Below, in pieces: positions 1 to 5,484 of a stretch of DNA of 8,113 nucleotides. The notes below the pieces were generated by a model that saw only the letters and a program-made list of their open reading frames with translations, searched no databases and was not told the origin of the DNA. Source of the DNA: an uncultured Leucobacter sp. (GTDB taxonomy: Bacteria; Actinomycetota; Actinomycetes; Actinomycetales; Microbacteriaceae); the NCBI GenBank assembly GCA_945952575.1, contig CAMFIY010000117.1, positions 1 through 8,113 of the forward strand, read 5' to 3'. The stretch's first letter is position 1. Each line of letters begins with the position of its first letter. The position numbers were made by a program, and so were the translations under genes.

Positions 1-354
1 CAGCATCGGGCGGTGCCGCACCCGCACACCGATCAGGTAGGCCAACGGGTAGCTGATCAGAAGGCCGATGATCGTGCCGATGATCGAGTACACGAAGGAG
101 CGCACCAGATGCGGCCAGTACTCCTGGAGCGCGGCCCAATAGTTCTGGAACTGCCAGGCCGCCACGTATTGCCCGATGCCGTTGCCCTCGGCCGGAGCCT
201 GCAGCGAGGTGATGGCGAGCTGGATGAACGGGGCGACGAAGAACAGGAGCATGTACGCGATGCCGGGCGCGAGCAGCAGCAGCGCGAACCAGCCGCGCTT
301 CTTCGGAGCCTGCTCGACGACCTTCGCGTTGGCCGAGAAAGCGGTGAACGCCAT
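1..354 (-). CDS. potB: PotB-type ABC transporter permease (partial, N-terminal 118 residues)
   Basis: This is an inner-membrane permease subunit of a spermidine/putrescine-type ABC importer. Only the N-terminal 118 codons are present, because the gene runs off the left edge of the window. The visible part has a short basic N-terminus with KKRGW at about residues 18-22. A first membrane segment follows at about 22-46 (FALLLLAPGIAYMLLFFVAPF). After an extracytoplasmic stretch rich in aromatics, a second segment lies at about 87-107, with the SYPLAYLIG sequence typical of the start of the PotB/PotC transmembrane domain. The EAA loop that contacts the ATPase would lie outside the window. The ATG at 352-354 is preceded, after six bases, by an AGGGGGT ribosome-binding site (361-367), and it starts 11 bases after the potA stop, so it is the third gene of a potD-potA-potB transcript. 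Assignment as PotB rather than PotC rests on gene order and the N-terminal pattern. Confidence 0.88.
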   Translation of the reverse strand, partial: MAFTAFSANAKVVEQAPKKRGWFALLLLAPGIAYMLLFFVAPFIQLAITSLQAPAEGNGIGQYVAAWQFQNYWAALQEYWPHLVRSFVYSIIGTIIGLLISYPLAYLIGVRVRHRPML

Positions 355-365
355 GAGCGCACCCC

Positions 366-1547
366 CTACTCTGCGTCGATCGCCTGAGCGGCGATCGCTC
401 GGGTGGAGAAGTCGGCGGTCAGCGCGCCCGTCTCGAGGCGGTCGTCGGCCAGGCCGAAGGTGTGCTCGACGAGCCAGCTCAGCCACACCTCGTCTCCGAG
501 GTGAGCGGCGGGTCCGGCCTCGAGGTTCTGCGCGAACACCTGCACCGTGCCGGCGCCGGGGACCTCGACGGCGTACTGCGTGCTGACGCCGATGAAGGAC
601 ACGTCGGTGATCCGACCCGGCCCCACGATGTTGATCGACGCGTCGTCGGCCGGAGCCTCGCGGTGCAGCCGGAGCTTCTCCGGCCGCACGCCCACCGTGA
701 CGGAACCGCTGTCGCGCTCGGTCCGACGCCGGGGAACCGTCACGCGGCCGCCGTTGAGCGCGCCGTGCACCGCCTGATCCGTGCTGCCGGTCACCTCGAC
801 CGAGAACAGGTTCGACTGGCCGAGGAAGTTCGCCACGAACACCGTCTTCGGCAGCTCGTAGAGCTCCTCCGGCGCACCCATCTGCTCGATCCGGCCCTTG
901 TTCATCACCGCGACCGTGTCGGCCATGGTCATGGCCTCCTCCTGATCGTGGGTGACATGGAGGAAGGTGAGACCGACCTCCTGCTGGATCACCTTGAGCT
1001 CCTGCTGCATCTGCCGGCGCAGTTTGAGGTCGAGCGCGCCGAGCGGTTCGTCGAGCAGCAGCAGCGCCGGTCGGTTCACGACCGCGCGGGCCAGGGCCAC
1101 ACGCTGCTGCTGACCGCCGGAGAGCTGAGCAGGCTTGCGATCGGCGACGTGATCCAGCTCGACCAGCTGCAGCGCCTCGTGCGCCTTGGCCACCGGGTCG
1201 CCCACCTTGCGGCGGCGGAGGCCGAAGGCGACGTTCTCGAGCACCGACATGTGCGGGAACAGCGCATAGGACTGGAACACGGTGTTCACCGGTCGCTTGT
1301 GCGGTTTCAGGTCCGTCACATCGCGGCCGCCGATCTGGATCCGGCCGGCGGTGGGATCCTCCAGGCCGGCGACGAGCCGCAGCGTGGTGGTCTTGCCGCA
1401 GCCCGACGGACCGAGCAGCGCGAAGAAGGAGCCCGCGGGGATGTTGAGATCCAGGGACTCGATGGCGGTGAACCCCGGGAAGCGTTTCTGGATGCCGATC
1501 AGATCCAGATCCGCGCCGGCCTCGGCAAAGGTGTTCGTCTCAGACAT
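366..1547 (-). CDS. potA: PotA-type polyamine ABC transporter ATP-binding protein
   Basis: This is the cytoplasmic ATPase (393 residues) that powers import through the PotB/PotC-type permeases. The nucleotide-binding domain is intact: Walker A GPSGCGKTT at residues 46-54, Q-loop glutamine 92 in VFQSYALFPHM, signature LSGGQQQR at 142-149, Walker B LLLLDEP at 162-168, and switch histidine 200 in HVTHDQEEAM. A C-terminal TOBE-like domain follows at roughly 280-365 (VGVRPEKLRL), as in PotA/MalK-type subunits, and then a short tail. The ATG at 1545-1547 was chosen because the protein then has the family's usual length and starts just before the first beta strand; the same frame stays open upstream through potD as an antisense-type artefact. 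The start lies five bases after the potD stop and has no strong Shine-Dalgarno sequence, so translational coupling to potD is likely. The transported amine cannot be read from this subunit. Confidence 0.95.
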   Translation of the reverse strand: MSETNTFAEAGADLDLIGIQKRFPGFTAIESLDLNIPAGSFFALLGPSGCGKTTTLRLVAGLEDPTAGRIQIGGRDVTDLKPHKRPVNTVFQSYALFPHMSVLENVAFGLRRRKVGDPVAKAHEALQLVELDHVADRKPAQLSGGQQQRVALARAVVNRPALLLLDEPLGALDLKLRRQMQQELKVIQQEVGLTFLHVTHDQEEAMTMADTVAVMNKGRIEQMGAPEELYELPKTVFVANFLGQSNLFSVEVTGSTDQAVHGALNGGRVTVPRRRTERDSGSVTVGVRPEKLRLHREAPADDASINIVGPGRITDVSFIGVSTQYAVEVPGAGTVQVFAQNLEAGPAAHLGDEVWLSWLVEHTFGLADDRLETGALTADFSTRAIAAQAIDAE

Positions 1548-1552
1548 CCGGT

Positions 1553-2755
1553 TCACAGGCCCATCACGTTCTGGAACTCGTCGGAATAGCGCTTGTCTTC
1601 CTCCGCCGTCAGGGTGCGGAAGGGGTGCAGGCGCTTCCATGCCTCCTCGGTCGGGAAGATGGCCGGGTTGTCCACATTGTCGGGGTTGACCTTCTCCATC
1701 TCCGCCTGCGCGCCCTTCACAGGGGTCACGTAGTTGACATAGTCGGCGACGCGGGCGGCGATCTCGGGCTGGTAGTAGAAGTCGATCAGCTTCTCCACGC
1801 TCGCCTTCGCCTCGGCGGTCGTGCCGTTCGGCACCGAGAACGAGTCGGAGGCGATCATGCCGCCGGATTCGGGGATCTCGACCGTCCACTGCGGCCCCTT
1901 GTCGCTCTCGACGTTCATCATCACCACGTCGCCGGTCCAGACCATGGCGGCGAGCGTGACGCCCGTCTCGAGATCCTGGGTGTAGCTGTTGCCCTTCACC
2001 TGCGTGATCTGTCCGCTCTTGAGCGCATCATCGAGCCAGGCCATCGCCTTGTCCCACTCGGTATCGCCCCACTTGCCGGAGGGGTCGACGCCCTGTCCCG
2101 CGAGGATCAGCCCCATCGTGTCGCGCATCTCGCTGAGCACGCCGACCTTGCCCTTGAGCGCGGGCTGCAGGAAGTCGTCGAGGGTCTTGATGCCGTTCGG
2201 AACGGCCTCGGTGTTCCACGCCCAGCTGCTGGTCGGCATCTGCCACGGGATCGTGTGCTTGCGGCCGGGATCCACGTCGAGTGCGTCCCACTGGGCGTCG
2301 ACGAGGTTGGCCTTCACGTTCGGCATGTTCGCGTAGTCGAATTCCTGGACCTGCTTGGCCTGGATGAGCCGCGCATTCATCCAGTCGGTGAACGTGACCA
2401 CGTCGTAGCCGGTGAACTTGTCCTGGGCCAGCGCATCCTTGATCTTGCCGTAGAAGGTGTTGTTGTCGTCGATGTCCTCGACGTAGTTCACATTGATGCC
2501 GGTCTTGTCGATGAACTCGTCGAGCGTGGGGTTCGTGCTGGTCTTCTCGTCGTAGTCGAGGTAATAGGTCCAGTTGCCCCAGGTGATGTTGTCCTTGGTG
2601 CCGCCTCCGGCCGCGCACGAGGCGAGGCCCAGGGTGCCGAGGCCCGCGCCCGCGACCGCCGCGCCCCGGAAGAGCTGGCGTCGGTTGAGCTGCTGGCCGC
2701 GAATCAGGCTGACGAGGTCGCGGACGATCGGATCTTCGGGGAGGGGGCGAACCAT
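1553..2755 (-). CDS. potD: PotD-type substrate-binding protein, Tat/lipoprotein signal
   Basis: This is a 400-residue extracytoplasmic binding protein of the PotD/PotF family (bacterial solute-binding protein fold), which delivers a polyamine-like cation to the permease. The N-terminus has a long n-region, then NRRQLFRG at residues 24-31 (a twin-arginine type motif), a hydrophobic Ala/Gly-rich stretch, and a lipobox LASC with Cys47 as the predicted lipidated residue. It is therefore probably Tat-exported and anchored to the outer face of the membrane. By alignment from memory with E. coli PotD, some pocket positions are kept (Trp62, Trp273, Asp304, Tyr342). Others differ: the E. coli Glu36 position appears as Tyr64, Tyr85 as Asp124, and Trp255 as Ala302. 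The amine bound is therefore uncertain. The ATG at 2753-2755 has an AAGGAGT ribosome-binding site (2761-2767) at good spacing. It is the first gene of the operon, divergent from an Lrp-type regulator. Confidence 0.92.
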   Translation of the reverse strand: MVRPLPEDPIVRDLVSLIRGQQLNRRQLFRGAAVAGAGLGTLGLASCAAGGGTKDNITWGNWTYYLDYDEKTSTNPTLDEFIDKTGINVNYVEDIDDNNTFYGKIKDALAQDKFTGYDVVTFTDWMNARLIQAKQVQEFDYANMPNVKANLVDAQWDALDVDPGRKHTIPWQMPTSSWAWNTEAVPNGIKTLDDFLQPALKGKVGVLSEMRDTMGLILAGQGVDPSGKWGDTEWDKAMAWLDDALKSGQITQVKGNSYTQDLETGVTLAAMVWTGDVVMMNVESDKGPQWTVEIPESGGMIASDSFSVPNGTTAEAKASVEKLIDFYYQPEIAARVADYVNYVTPVKGAQAEMEKVNPDNVDNPAIFPTEEAWKRLHPFRTLTAEEDKRYSDEFQNVMGL

Positions 2756-2838
2756 GAGTGACTCCTTGCGTCATCGGTCGGAACAATGCAGTGCCGAACG
2801 ATTCGCCAGAGGCGTCCTCGCCCGATACCGATGATTCG

Positions 2839-2868
2839 AGTATGACCCAGTGGCAACACGCATGCCAA
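2839..2868 (-). promoter_or_regulatory. Candidate sigma70-type promoter of the potD-potA-potB operon
   Basis: On the minus strand, TTGGCA (2868-2863, five of six to TTGACA) lies 18 bases before CATACT (2844-2839, four of six to TATAAT). Transcription would begin near 2832 and give a leader of about 77 nt before the potD start. The assignment comes from hexamer match and spacing alone. An inverted repeat overlaps the -35 and spacer, which suits a regulated promoter. Confidence 0.4.
2851..2867. repeat. Inverted repeat TGGCA-N7-TGCCA, candidate operator
   Basis: Perfect 5-bp arms TGGCA (2851-2855) and TGCCA (2863-2867) are separated by seven bases (ACACGCA). The repeat covers most of the -35 element and part of the spacer of the candidate potD promoter, where a bound protein would block or modulate RNA polymerase. 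The 17-bp span is compatible with a dimeric helix-turn-helix regulator such as the neighbouring Lrp-type protein. A related TGGCAAC heptamer (2851-2857) recurs at 3066-3072, close to the regulator gene. Which protein binds is inference. Confidence 0.4.
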
Positions 2869-2979
2869 ACGACCGACCGCGCATCTCCGCCGATTGACGC
2901 GGAACCGTTACATTTGCGAAAAATCACCTACGCAATCAGTTGCGAGGACACGGGTTTCACTGCTGCTTCCGCATGCGTG
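2857..2979. repeat. Pair of inverted 9-bp copies of GCATGCGTG
   Basis: The nonamer GCATGCGTG occurs on the minus strand at 2865-2857 and on the plus strand at 2971-2979. Two further bases match after a two-base mismatch (11 of 13 overall). One copy is within the candidate potD promoter and the other lies on the regulator side of the control region. Two facing copies about 105 bp apart could serve a regulator acting on both arms. The repeat is short and rich in the common GCATGC palindrome, so chance remains possible. Confidence 0.35.
2931..2944. repeat. Inverted repeat CGCAA-TCAG-TTGCG, candidate operator
   Basis: Perfect 5-bp arms CGCAA (2931-2935) and TTGCG (2940-2944) flank TCAG. A further TTGCG lies at 2914-2918 next to an A-run, giving three alternating half-sites over 31 bp. 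Lrp/AsnC proteins typically bind several short, partly symmetric sites separated by A/T-rich DNA. The position in the middle of the divergent region fits such a protein, but no direct evidence ties this site to it. Confidence 0.4.
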
Positions 2980-3074
2980 CCGCACTTCACCGGGCCCGCC
3001 GCACAGTCATGAATCCAAGGCCTGGGCCGCATGAAACAGGGAATATCGTCAAAATCGACCACACCTGGCAACGG

Positions 3075-3109
3075 ATTCCTTTGCTATTTCTGCCGAGGAA
3101 TGTCAGTAT
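3075..3109 (+). promoter_or_regulatory. Weak candidate promoter and inverted repeat just before the Lrp-type gene
   Basis: TTGCTA (3081-3086) lies 17 bases before CAGTAT (3104-3109), which would place the transcript start at about 3116-3117, on or next to the GTG start codon, so the mRNA could be leaderless. The -10 match is poor (three of six). A 6-bp inverted repeat, ATTCCT (3075-3080) and AGGAAT (3096-3101), brackets the spacer and might be an autoregulatory site. Both readings are tentative. Confidence 0.22.
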
Positions 3110-3116
3110 CGATAGC

Positions 3117-3584
3117 GTGAGCACCATTCGAACCACGCCGACGCTCGACTCGACGTCGAAGGCGATCATCGAGCAGTTGCAGCTCGACGGCCGTCGCTCG
3201 TACGCCGAGATCGGGAAGGCGGTCGGCCTCAGCGAGGCCGCCGTGCGTCAGCGTGTCCAGAAGCTCACCGATGCCGGGGTCATGCAGATCGTTGCAGTGA
3301 CCGACCCGATGCGCCTGGGCTTCAGCCAACAGGCCATGATCGGCATCCGCGTCTCCGGCGACACCAGGGTCGTTGCCGACAAACTCGCCGAGATCGACGA
3401 GGTCGACTACGTCGTGCTGAGCGCCGGGTCGTTCGACATTCTCGCCGAGGTCGTCTGCGAGGACGACAATGCCCTCATCGAGCTCTTGAATCAGAAGATT
3501 CGCGAGATCGACGGGGTCCTGTCGACTGAGACGTTTCTCTACCTACAACTGAAAAAGCAAAGATACGACTGGGGAACAAGATAA
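3117..3584 (+). CDS. Lrp/AsnC-family transcriptional regulator
   Basis: This is a 155-residue DNA-binding regulator with the usual Lrp/AsnC length and layout. An N-terminal winged helix-turn-helix lies at about residues 11-62 (turn helix YAEIGKAVGLS, recognition helix around AAVRQRVQKL at 41-50, then LTDAGVMQIVAVTDP). A C-terminal RAM-type effector and oligomerisation domain lies at about 68-148, including the SAGSFDILAEVV segment at 102-113. Such proteins form dimers to octamers and sense amino acids or related amines. The GTG at 3117-3119 gives the family length. The frame stays open upstream to 2940, but that part has no coding character. No well-spaced ribosome-binding site precedes the GTG: GAGGA lies 17 bases upstream. 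A leaderless start is therefore possible. It is two bases upstream of the aminotransferase gene and divergent from potD, so it probably controls both amine uptake and catabolism. The effector is unknown. Confidence 0.9.
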   Translation: MSTIRTTPTLDSTSKAIIEQLQLDGRRSYAEIGKAVGLSEAAVRQRVQKLTDAGVMQIVAVTDPMRLGFSQQAMIGIRVSGDTRVVADKLAEIDEVDYVVLSAGSFDILAEVVCEDDNALIELLNQKIREIDGVLSTETFLYLQLKKQRYDWGTR

Positions 3585-3586
3585 CC

Positions 3587-4981
3587 ATGTCTTACGATCC
3601 GACCGCAGCGGTAGACACCACCGCTCTGCAGGCCTCGGCCAAGCGACACATGTGGCCGCACTTCACCAACCGCAAGGTGCTCAATGACGGTATCCCTGTC
3701 ATCACGCGCGCCGAGGGCCATCACATCTACGATGCTGCCGGCAAGCAGTACATCGACGGCCTCGCCGGCCTGTTCGTGGTCAACGCCGGCCACGGCCGCG
3801 AGCGCATCGTGCAGGCTGCGGCCAAGCAGATGCAGCAGCTCGACTTCATGCCGATCTGGTCCTACGGCCACCCGGCGGCCATCGAGCTCTCCGAGCGCCT
3901 CGCCTCGTACGCTCCCGGCCAGATGAACAAGGTCTTCTTCACCACCGGCGGCGGCGAAGCGGTCGAGTCGGCATTCAAGCTGGCGAAGCACTTCTGGAAG
4001 ATCCAGGGCAAGCCGATGAAGCACAAGGTCATCTCGCGCGCCGTCGCCTATCACGGCACCCCCCAGGGCGCTCTGGCCATCACCGGCATCCCCGACATGA
4101 AGAAGTTCTACGAGCCGCTGACCCCGGGCGGTCACCGCGTGCCGAACACGAACTTCTACCGCGCCGACGAGATGGGCGCCCCGAGCGACGACCTCGAGGC
4201 CTTCGGCCAGTGGGCCGCGAACCGCATCGAGGAGGCGATCCTCTTCGAGGGCCCCGAGACCGTCGCGGCCGTGTTCCTCGAGCCGGTGCAGAACTCCGGC
4301 GGCTGCTTCCCGCCTCCCCCCGGCTACTTCAAGCGCGTGCGCGAGATCTGCGACGAGTACGACGTGCTGCTCGTCAGCGATGAGGTCATCTGCGCCTACG
4401 GCCGCGTCGGCGACTTCTTCGCCTCGAAGGCGCTCGGCTACGAGCCCGACATCATCACCTCGGCGAAGGGCATCACCTCGGGCTACGTGCCCCTGGGCGC
4501 GATGATCGTCTCCGACAAGGTGTCGGAGCCCTTCAACTCGACCGAGAACACCTTCTACCACGGCTTCACCTTCGCCGGCCACCCGGCCGCGGCGGCCGCC
4601 GCCCTCGAGAACCTCGACATCTTCGAGGAGGAGGACCTCAACGGACGCGTCCGCGAGAACAGCCCGCTGTTCCGCGCCGAGCTCGAGAAGCTCCTCGACC
4701 TCGACATCGTCGGCGACGTCCGCGGCGAGGGCTACTTCTTCGGCATCGAGCTGGTGAAGGACAAGGCCACCAAGGAGACGTTCAACGACGAGGAGTCGGA
4801 TCGACTCCTGCGCGACTACCTCTCCCCCGCGCTGTGGGAGGCCGGCCTGTACTGCCGCGCCGACGATCGTGGCGACCCCGTGATCCAGCTCGCTCCGCCG
4901 CTGACCATCGGTCCGGCCGAGTTCGCCGAGATCGGCGGGATCCTGCGCAGCGTGCTGAAGGACGCTTCGTCGAAGATCTGA
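3587..4981 (+). CDS. Class III PLP-dependent aminotransferase, probably amine (diamine/omega-amino) specific
   Basis: This 464-residue protein is a fold-type I, class III aminotransferase, the group that includes putrescine-pyruvate (SpuC-type), beta-alanine, GABA and other omega-transaminases. Visible motifs are the glycine-rich cofactor phosphate loop TTGGGEAVESAFKLA (119-133), YHG at 155-157, LEPVQ at 231-235, the PLP-ring aspartate 265 in LLVSDEVICAYGR, and the Schiff-base lysine 294 in SAKGITSGYVPLGAM. The length is normal for the class and all core residues are present. It is a cytoplasmic enzyme that would transfer an amino group to pyruvate or 2-oxoglutarate. The ATG at 3587 is two bases after the regulator stop, with GGGGA (3571-3575) upstream, so the two genes form one operon. 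Proximity to a polyamine importer favours putrescine or another di/polyamine as donor; that is inferred. No aldehyde dehydrogenase for the next step lies in the window. Confidence 0.9.
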   Translation: MSYDPTAAVDTTALQASAKRHMWPHFTNRKVLNDGIPVITRAEGHHIYDAAGKQYIDGLAGLFVVNAGHGRERIVQAAAKQMQQLDFMPIWSYGHPAAIELSERLASYAPGQMNKVFFTTGGGEAVESAFKLAKHFWKIQGKPMKHKVISRAVAYHGTPQGALAITGIPDMKKFYEPLTPGGHRVPNTNFYRADEMGAPSDDLEAFGQWAANRIEEAILFEGPETVAAVFLEPVQNSGGCFPPPPGYFKRVREICDEYDVLLVSDEVICAYGRVGDFFASKALGYEPDIITSAKGITSGYVPLGAMIVSDKVSEPFNSTENTFYHGFTFAGHPAAAAAALENLDIFEEEDLNGRVRENSPLFRAELEKLLDLDIVGDVRGEGYFFGIELVKDKATKETFNDEESDRLLRDYLSPALWEAGLYCRADDRGDPVIQLAPPLTIGPAEFAEIGGILRSVLKDASSKI

Positions 4982-4996
4982 GCACCCGAACGGCTC

Positions 4997-5030
4997 GGAG
5001 GCCCGTCTCGCTCACGCGAGGCGGGCCTCC
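4997..5030 (+). terminator. Strong hairpin after the aminotransferase gene
   Basis: A 15-bp stem (4997-5011 with 5016-5030, GGAGGCCCG...CGGGCCTCC, one G-T wobble) closes a TCAC tetraloop, starting 15 bases after the stop codon. There is no real T-run after it (TGCGTTCG), which is common in high-G+C actinobacteria. Position and stem strength support a terminator for the regulator-aminotransferase transcript; it may also work on the opposite strand. Confidence 0.75.
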
Positions 5031-5070
5031 TGCGTTCGATGGTTCTCCCCGCACGAGGGGTCACGACGAA

Positions 5071-5104
5071 GAAGCGCCCCGCTCCCGAAGGAGCGAGGCG
5101 CTTC
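5071..5104 (-). terminator. Hairpin terminator downstream of rpsO
   Basis: Arms 5071-5085 and 5090-5104 pair as GAAGCGCC-C-CGCTCC and GGAGCG-A-GGCGCTTC around a CGAA loop, with one C/A mismatch. It starts 24 bases after the rpsO stop codon in the direction of rpsO transcription, and the RNA continues with TTCGTCGTG rather than a clean T-run. Together with the hairpin at 4997-5030 it separates two converging transcripts. Confidence 0.7.
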
Positions 5105-5128
5105 GCAGATCGTCAGGCGATCAGTCTC

Positions 5129-5398
5129 TCAGCGACGGAGGCCCAGGCGCTCGATGAGCGAGCGGTAGCGGGTGATGTCGACGTCCTGCAGGTAACCGAG
5201 CAGACGGCGACGCTGTCCGACGAGCAGGAGGAGGCCACGACGCGAGTGGTGGTCGTGCTTGTGCTCCTTCAGGTGCTCGGTCAGATCCTTGATCCGCTGC
5301 GTGAGGAGCGCGACCTGAACCTCAGGGGAACCGGTGTCACCGGGGGTGGTCGCGTACTCTTCGATGATCGCCTTCTTGACTTCTGCTTCCAGTGCCAT
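5129..5398 (-). CDS. rpsO: 30S ribosomal protein S15
   Basis: This is ribosomal protein S15, a primary binder of 16S rRNA that organises the central domain of the small subunit and contributes to a bridge to the large subunit. The 89-residue product has the exact family length and its signature: GDTGSPEVQVALLTQRI at residues 20-36, then LKEHKHDHHSRRGLLLLVGQRR with the conserved HxxDxxxRRGL core, and the C-terminal LIERLGLRR. The ATG at 5396-5398 has an AGGAAGGGG ribosome-binding site (5413-5405) six bases upstream. The frame stays open far upstream on the minus strand, but that part is antisense to the exporter gene and not coding. The gene appears monocistronic: a hairpin follows it and no pnp gene lies downstream. 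In several bacteria S15 represses its own translation through its leader. Confidence 0.98.
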   Translation of the reverse strand: MALEAEVKKAIIEEYATTPGDTGSPEVQVALLTQRIKDLTEHLKEHKHDHHSRRGLLLLVGQRRRLLGYLQDVDITRYRSLIERLGLRR

Positions 5399-5478
5399 AG
5401 GGATCCCCTTCCTGTTGCTGCGCGGCGCCGCCAGCGGGATGCTGGGGCTCTCTCTTTCCGCGGCCGTTCGACGGCAAC
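5399..5478 (-). promoter_or_regulatory. Structured rpsO mRNA leader, possible S15 autoregulatory site
   Basis: If transcription starts near 5478, the rpsO mRNA carries a leader of about 80 nt with several nested complementarities. GTTGC at its 5' end (5478-5474) can pair with GCAAC just before the ribosome-binding site (5418-5414). A CCAGC-ATCCC-GCTGG hairpin lies between them (5445-5431), beside a 10-bp palindrome GCGGCGCCGC (5431-5422). An alternative GCCGT-CGA-ACGGC hairpin (5475-5463) shares two bases with the long-range helix. This resembles a junction that could be rearranged by S15 binding. S15-responsive leaders are known in several phyla with different structures; whether this is one is inference. 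Confidence 0.35.
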
Positions 5479-5484
5479 CTTCAT

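Larger units (their letters stand above)
2756..3116. promoter_or_regulatory. Divergent intergenic control region between potD and the Lrp-type regulator
   Basis: This 361-base stretch contains no gene that I can support. It is visibly richer in A/T than its surroundings, especially around 2905-2940 and 3030-3090, as expected for promoters. It holds the potD ribosome-binding site and candidate promoter on the left, several short inverted repeats in the middle, and the start region of the Lrp-type gene on the right. Open frames crossing it lack codon bias, lack ribosome-binding sites and match no family. The arrangement (importer operon on one side, regulator plus catabolic enzyme on the other) makes it the probable binding region of the Lrp-type protein; that role is inferred. 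Confidence 0.7.

Noticed and set aside
462..1589. 375-codon plus-strand open frame opposite potA
   Set aside because: It is an antisense shadow of a G+C-rich gene. The product is low-complexity (His/Arg/Leu/Glu-rich) with no family motif, while the minus strand carries complete ABC ATPase motifs.
1625..2761. 378-codon plus-strand open frame opposite potD
   Set aside because: It lies entirely antisense to a well-supported binding protein with a signal peptide and ribosome-binding site, and its composition is biased without recognisable domains.
2758..3012. 84-codon plus-strand open frame in the divergent gap
   Set aside because: There is no ribosome-binding site and no codon bias or recognisable protein feature, and it overlaps the potD promoter and repeats.
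2940..3116. 59-codon N-terminal extension of the Lrp-type protein
   Set aside because: Family members begin just before the helix-turn-helix. The extension crosses A/T-rich promoter-like DNA, has atypical composition and has no ribosome-binding site.
3539..4582. 347-codon minus-strand open frame opposite the aminotransferase
   Set aside because: It is a shadow of the PLP enzyme, which has all its catalytic motifs on the plus strand.
5047..5060. CCCC-N6-GGGG mini-hairpin between the two convergent terminators
   Set aside because: A four-bp G/C stem is expected by chance in this G+C-rich DNA. The two stronger hairpins beside it already account for termination.
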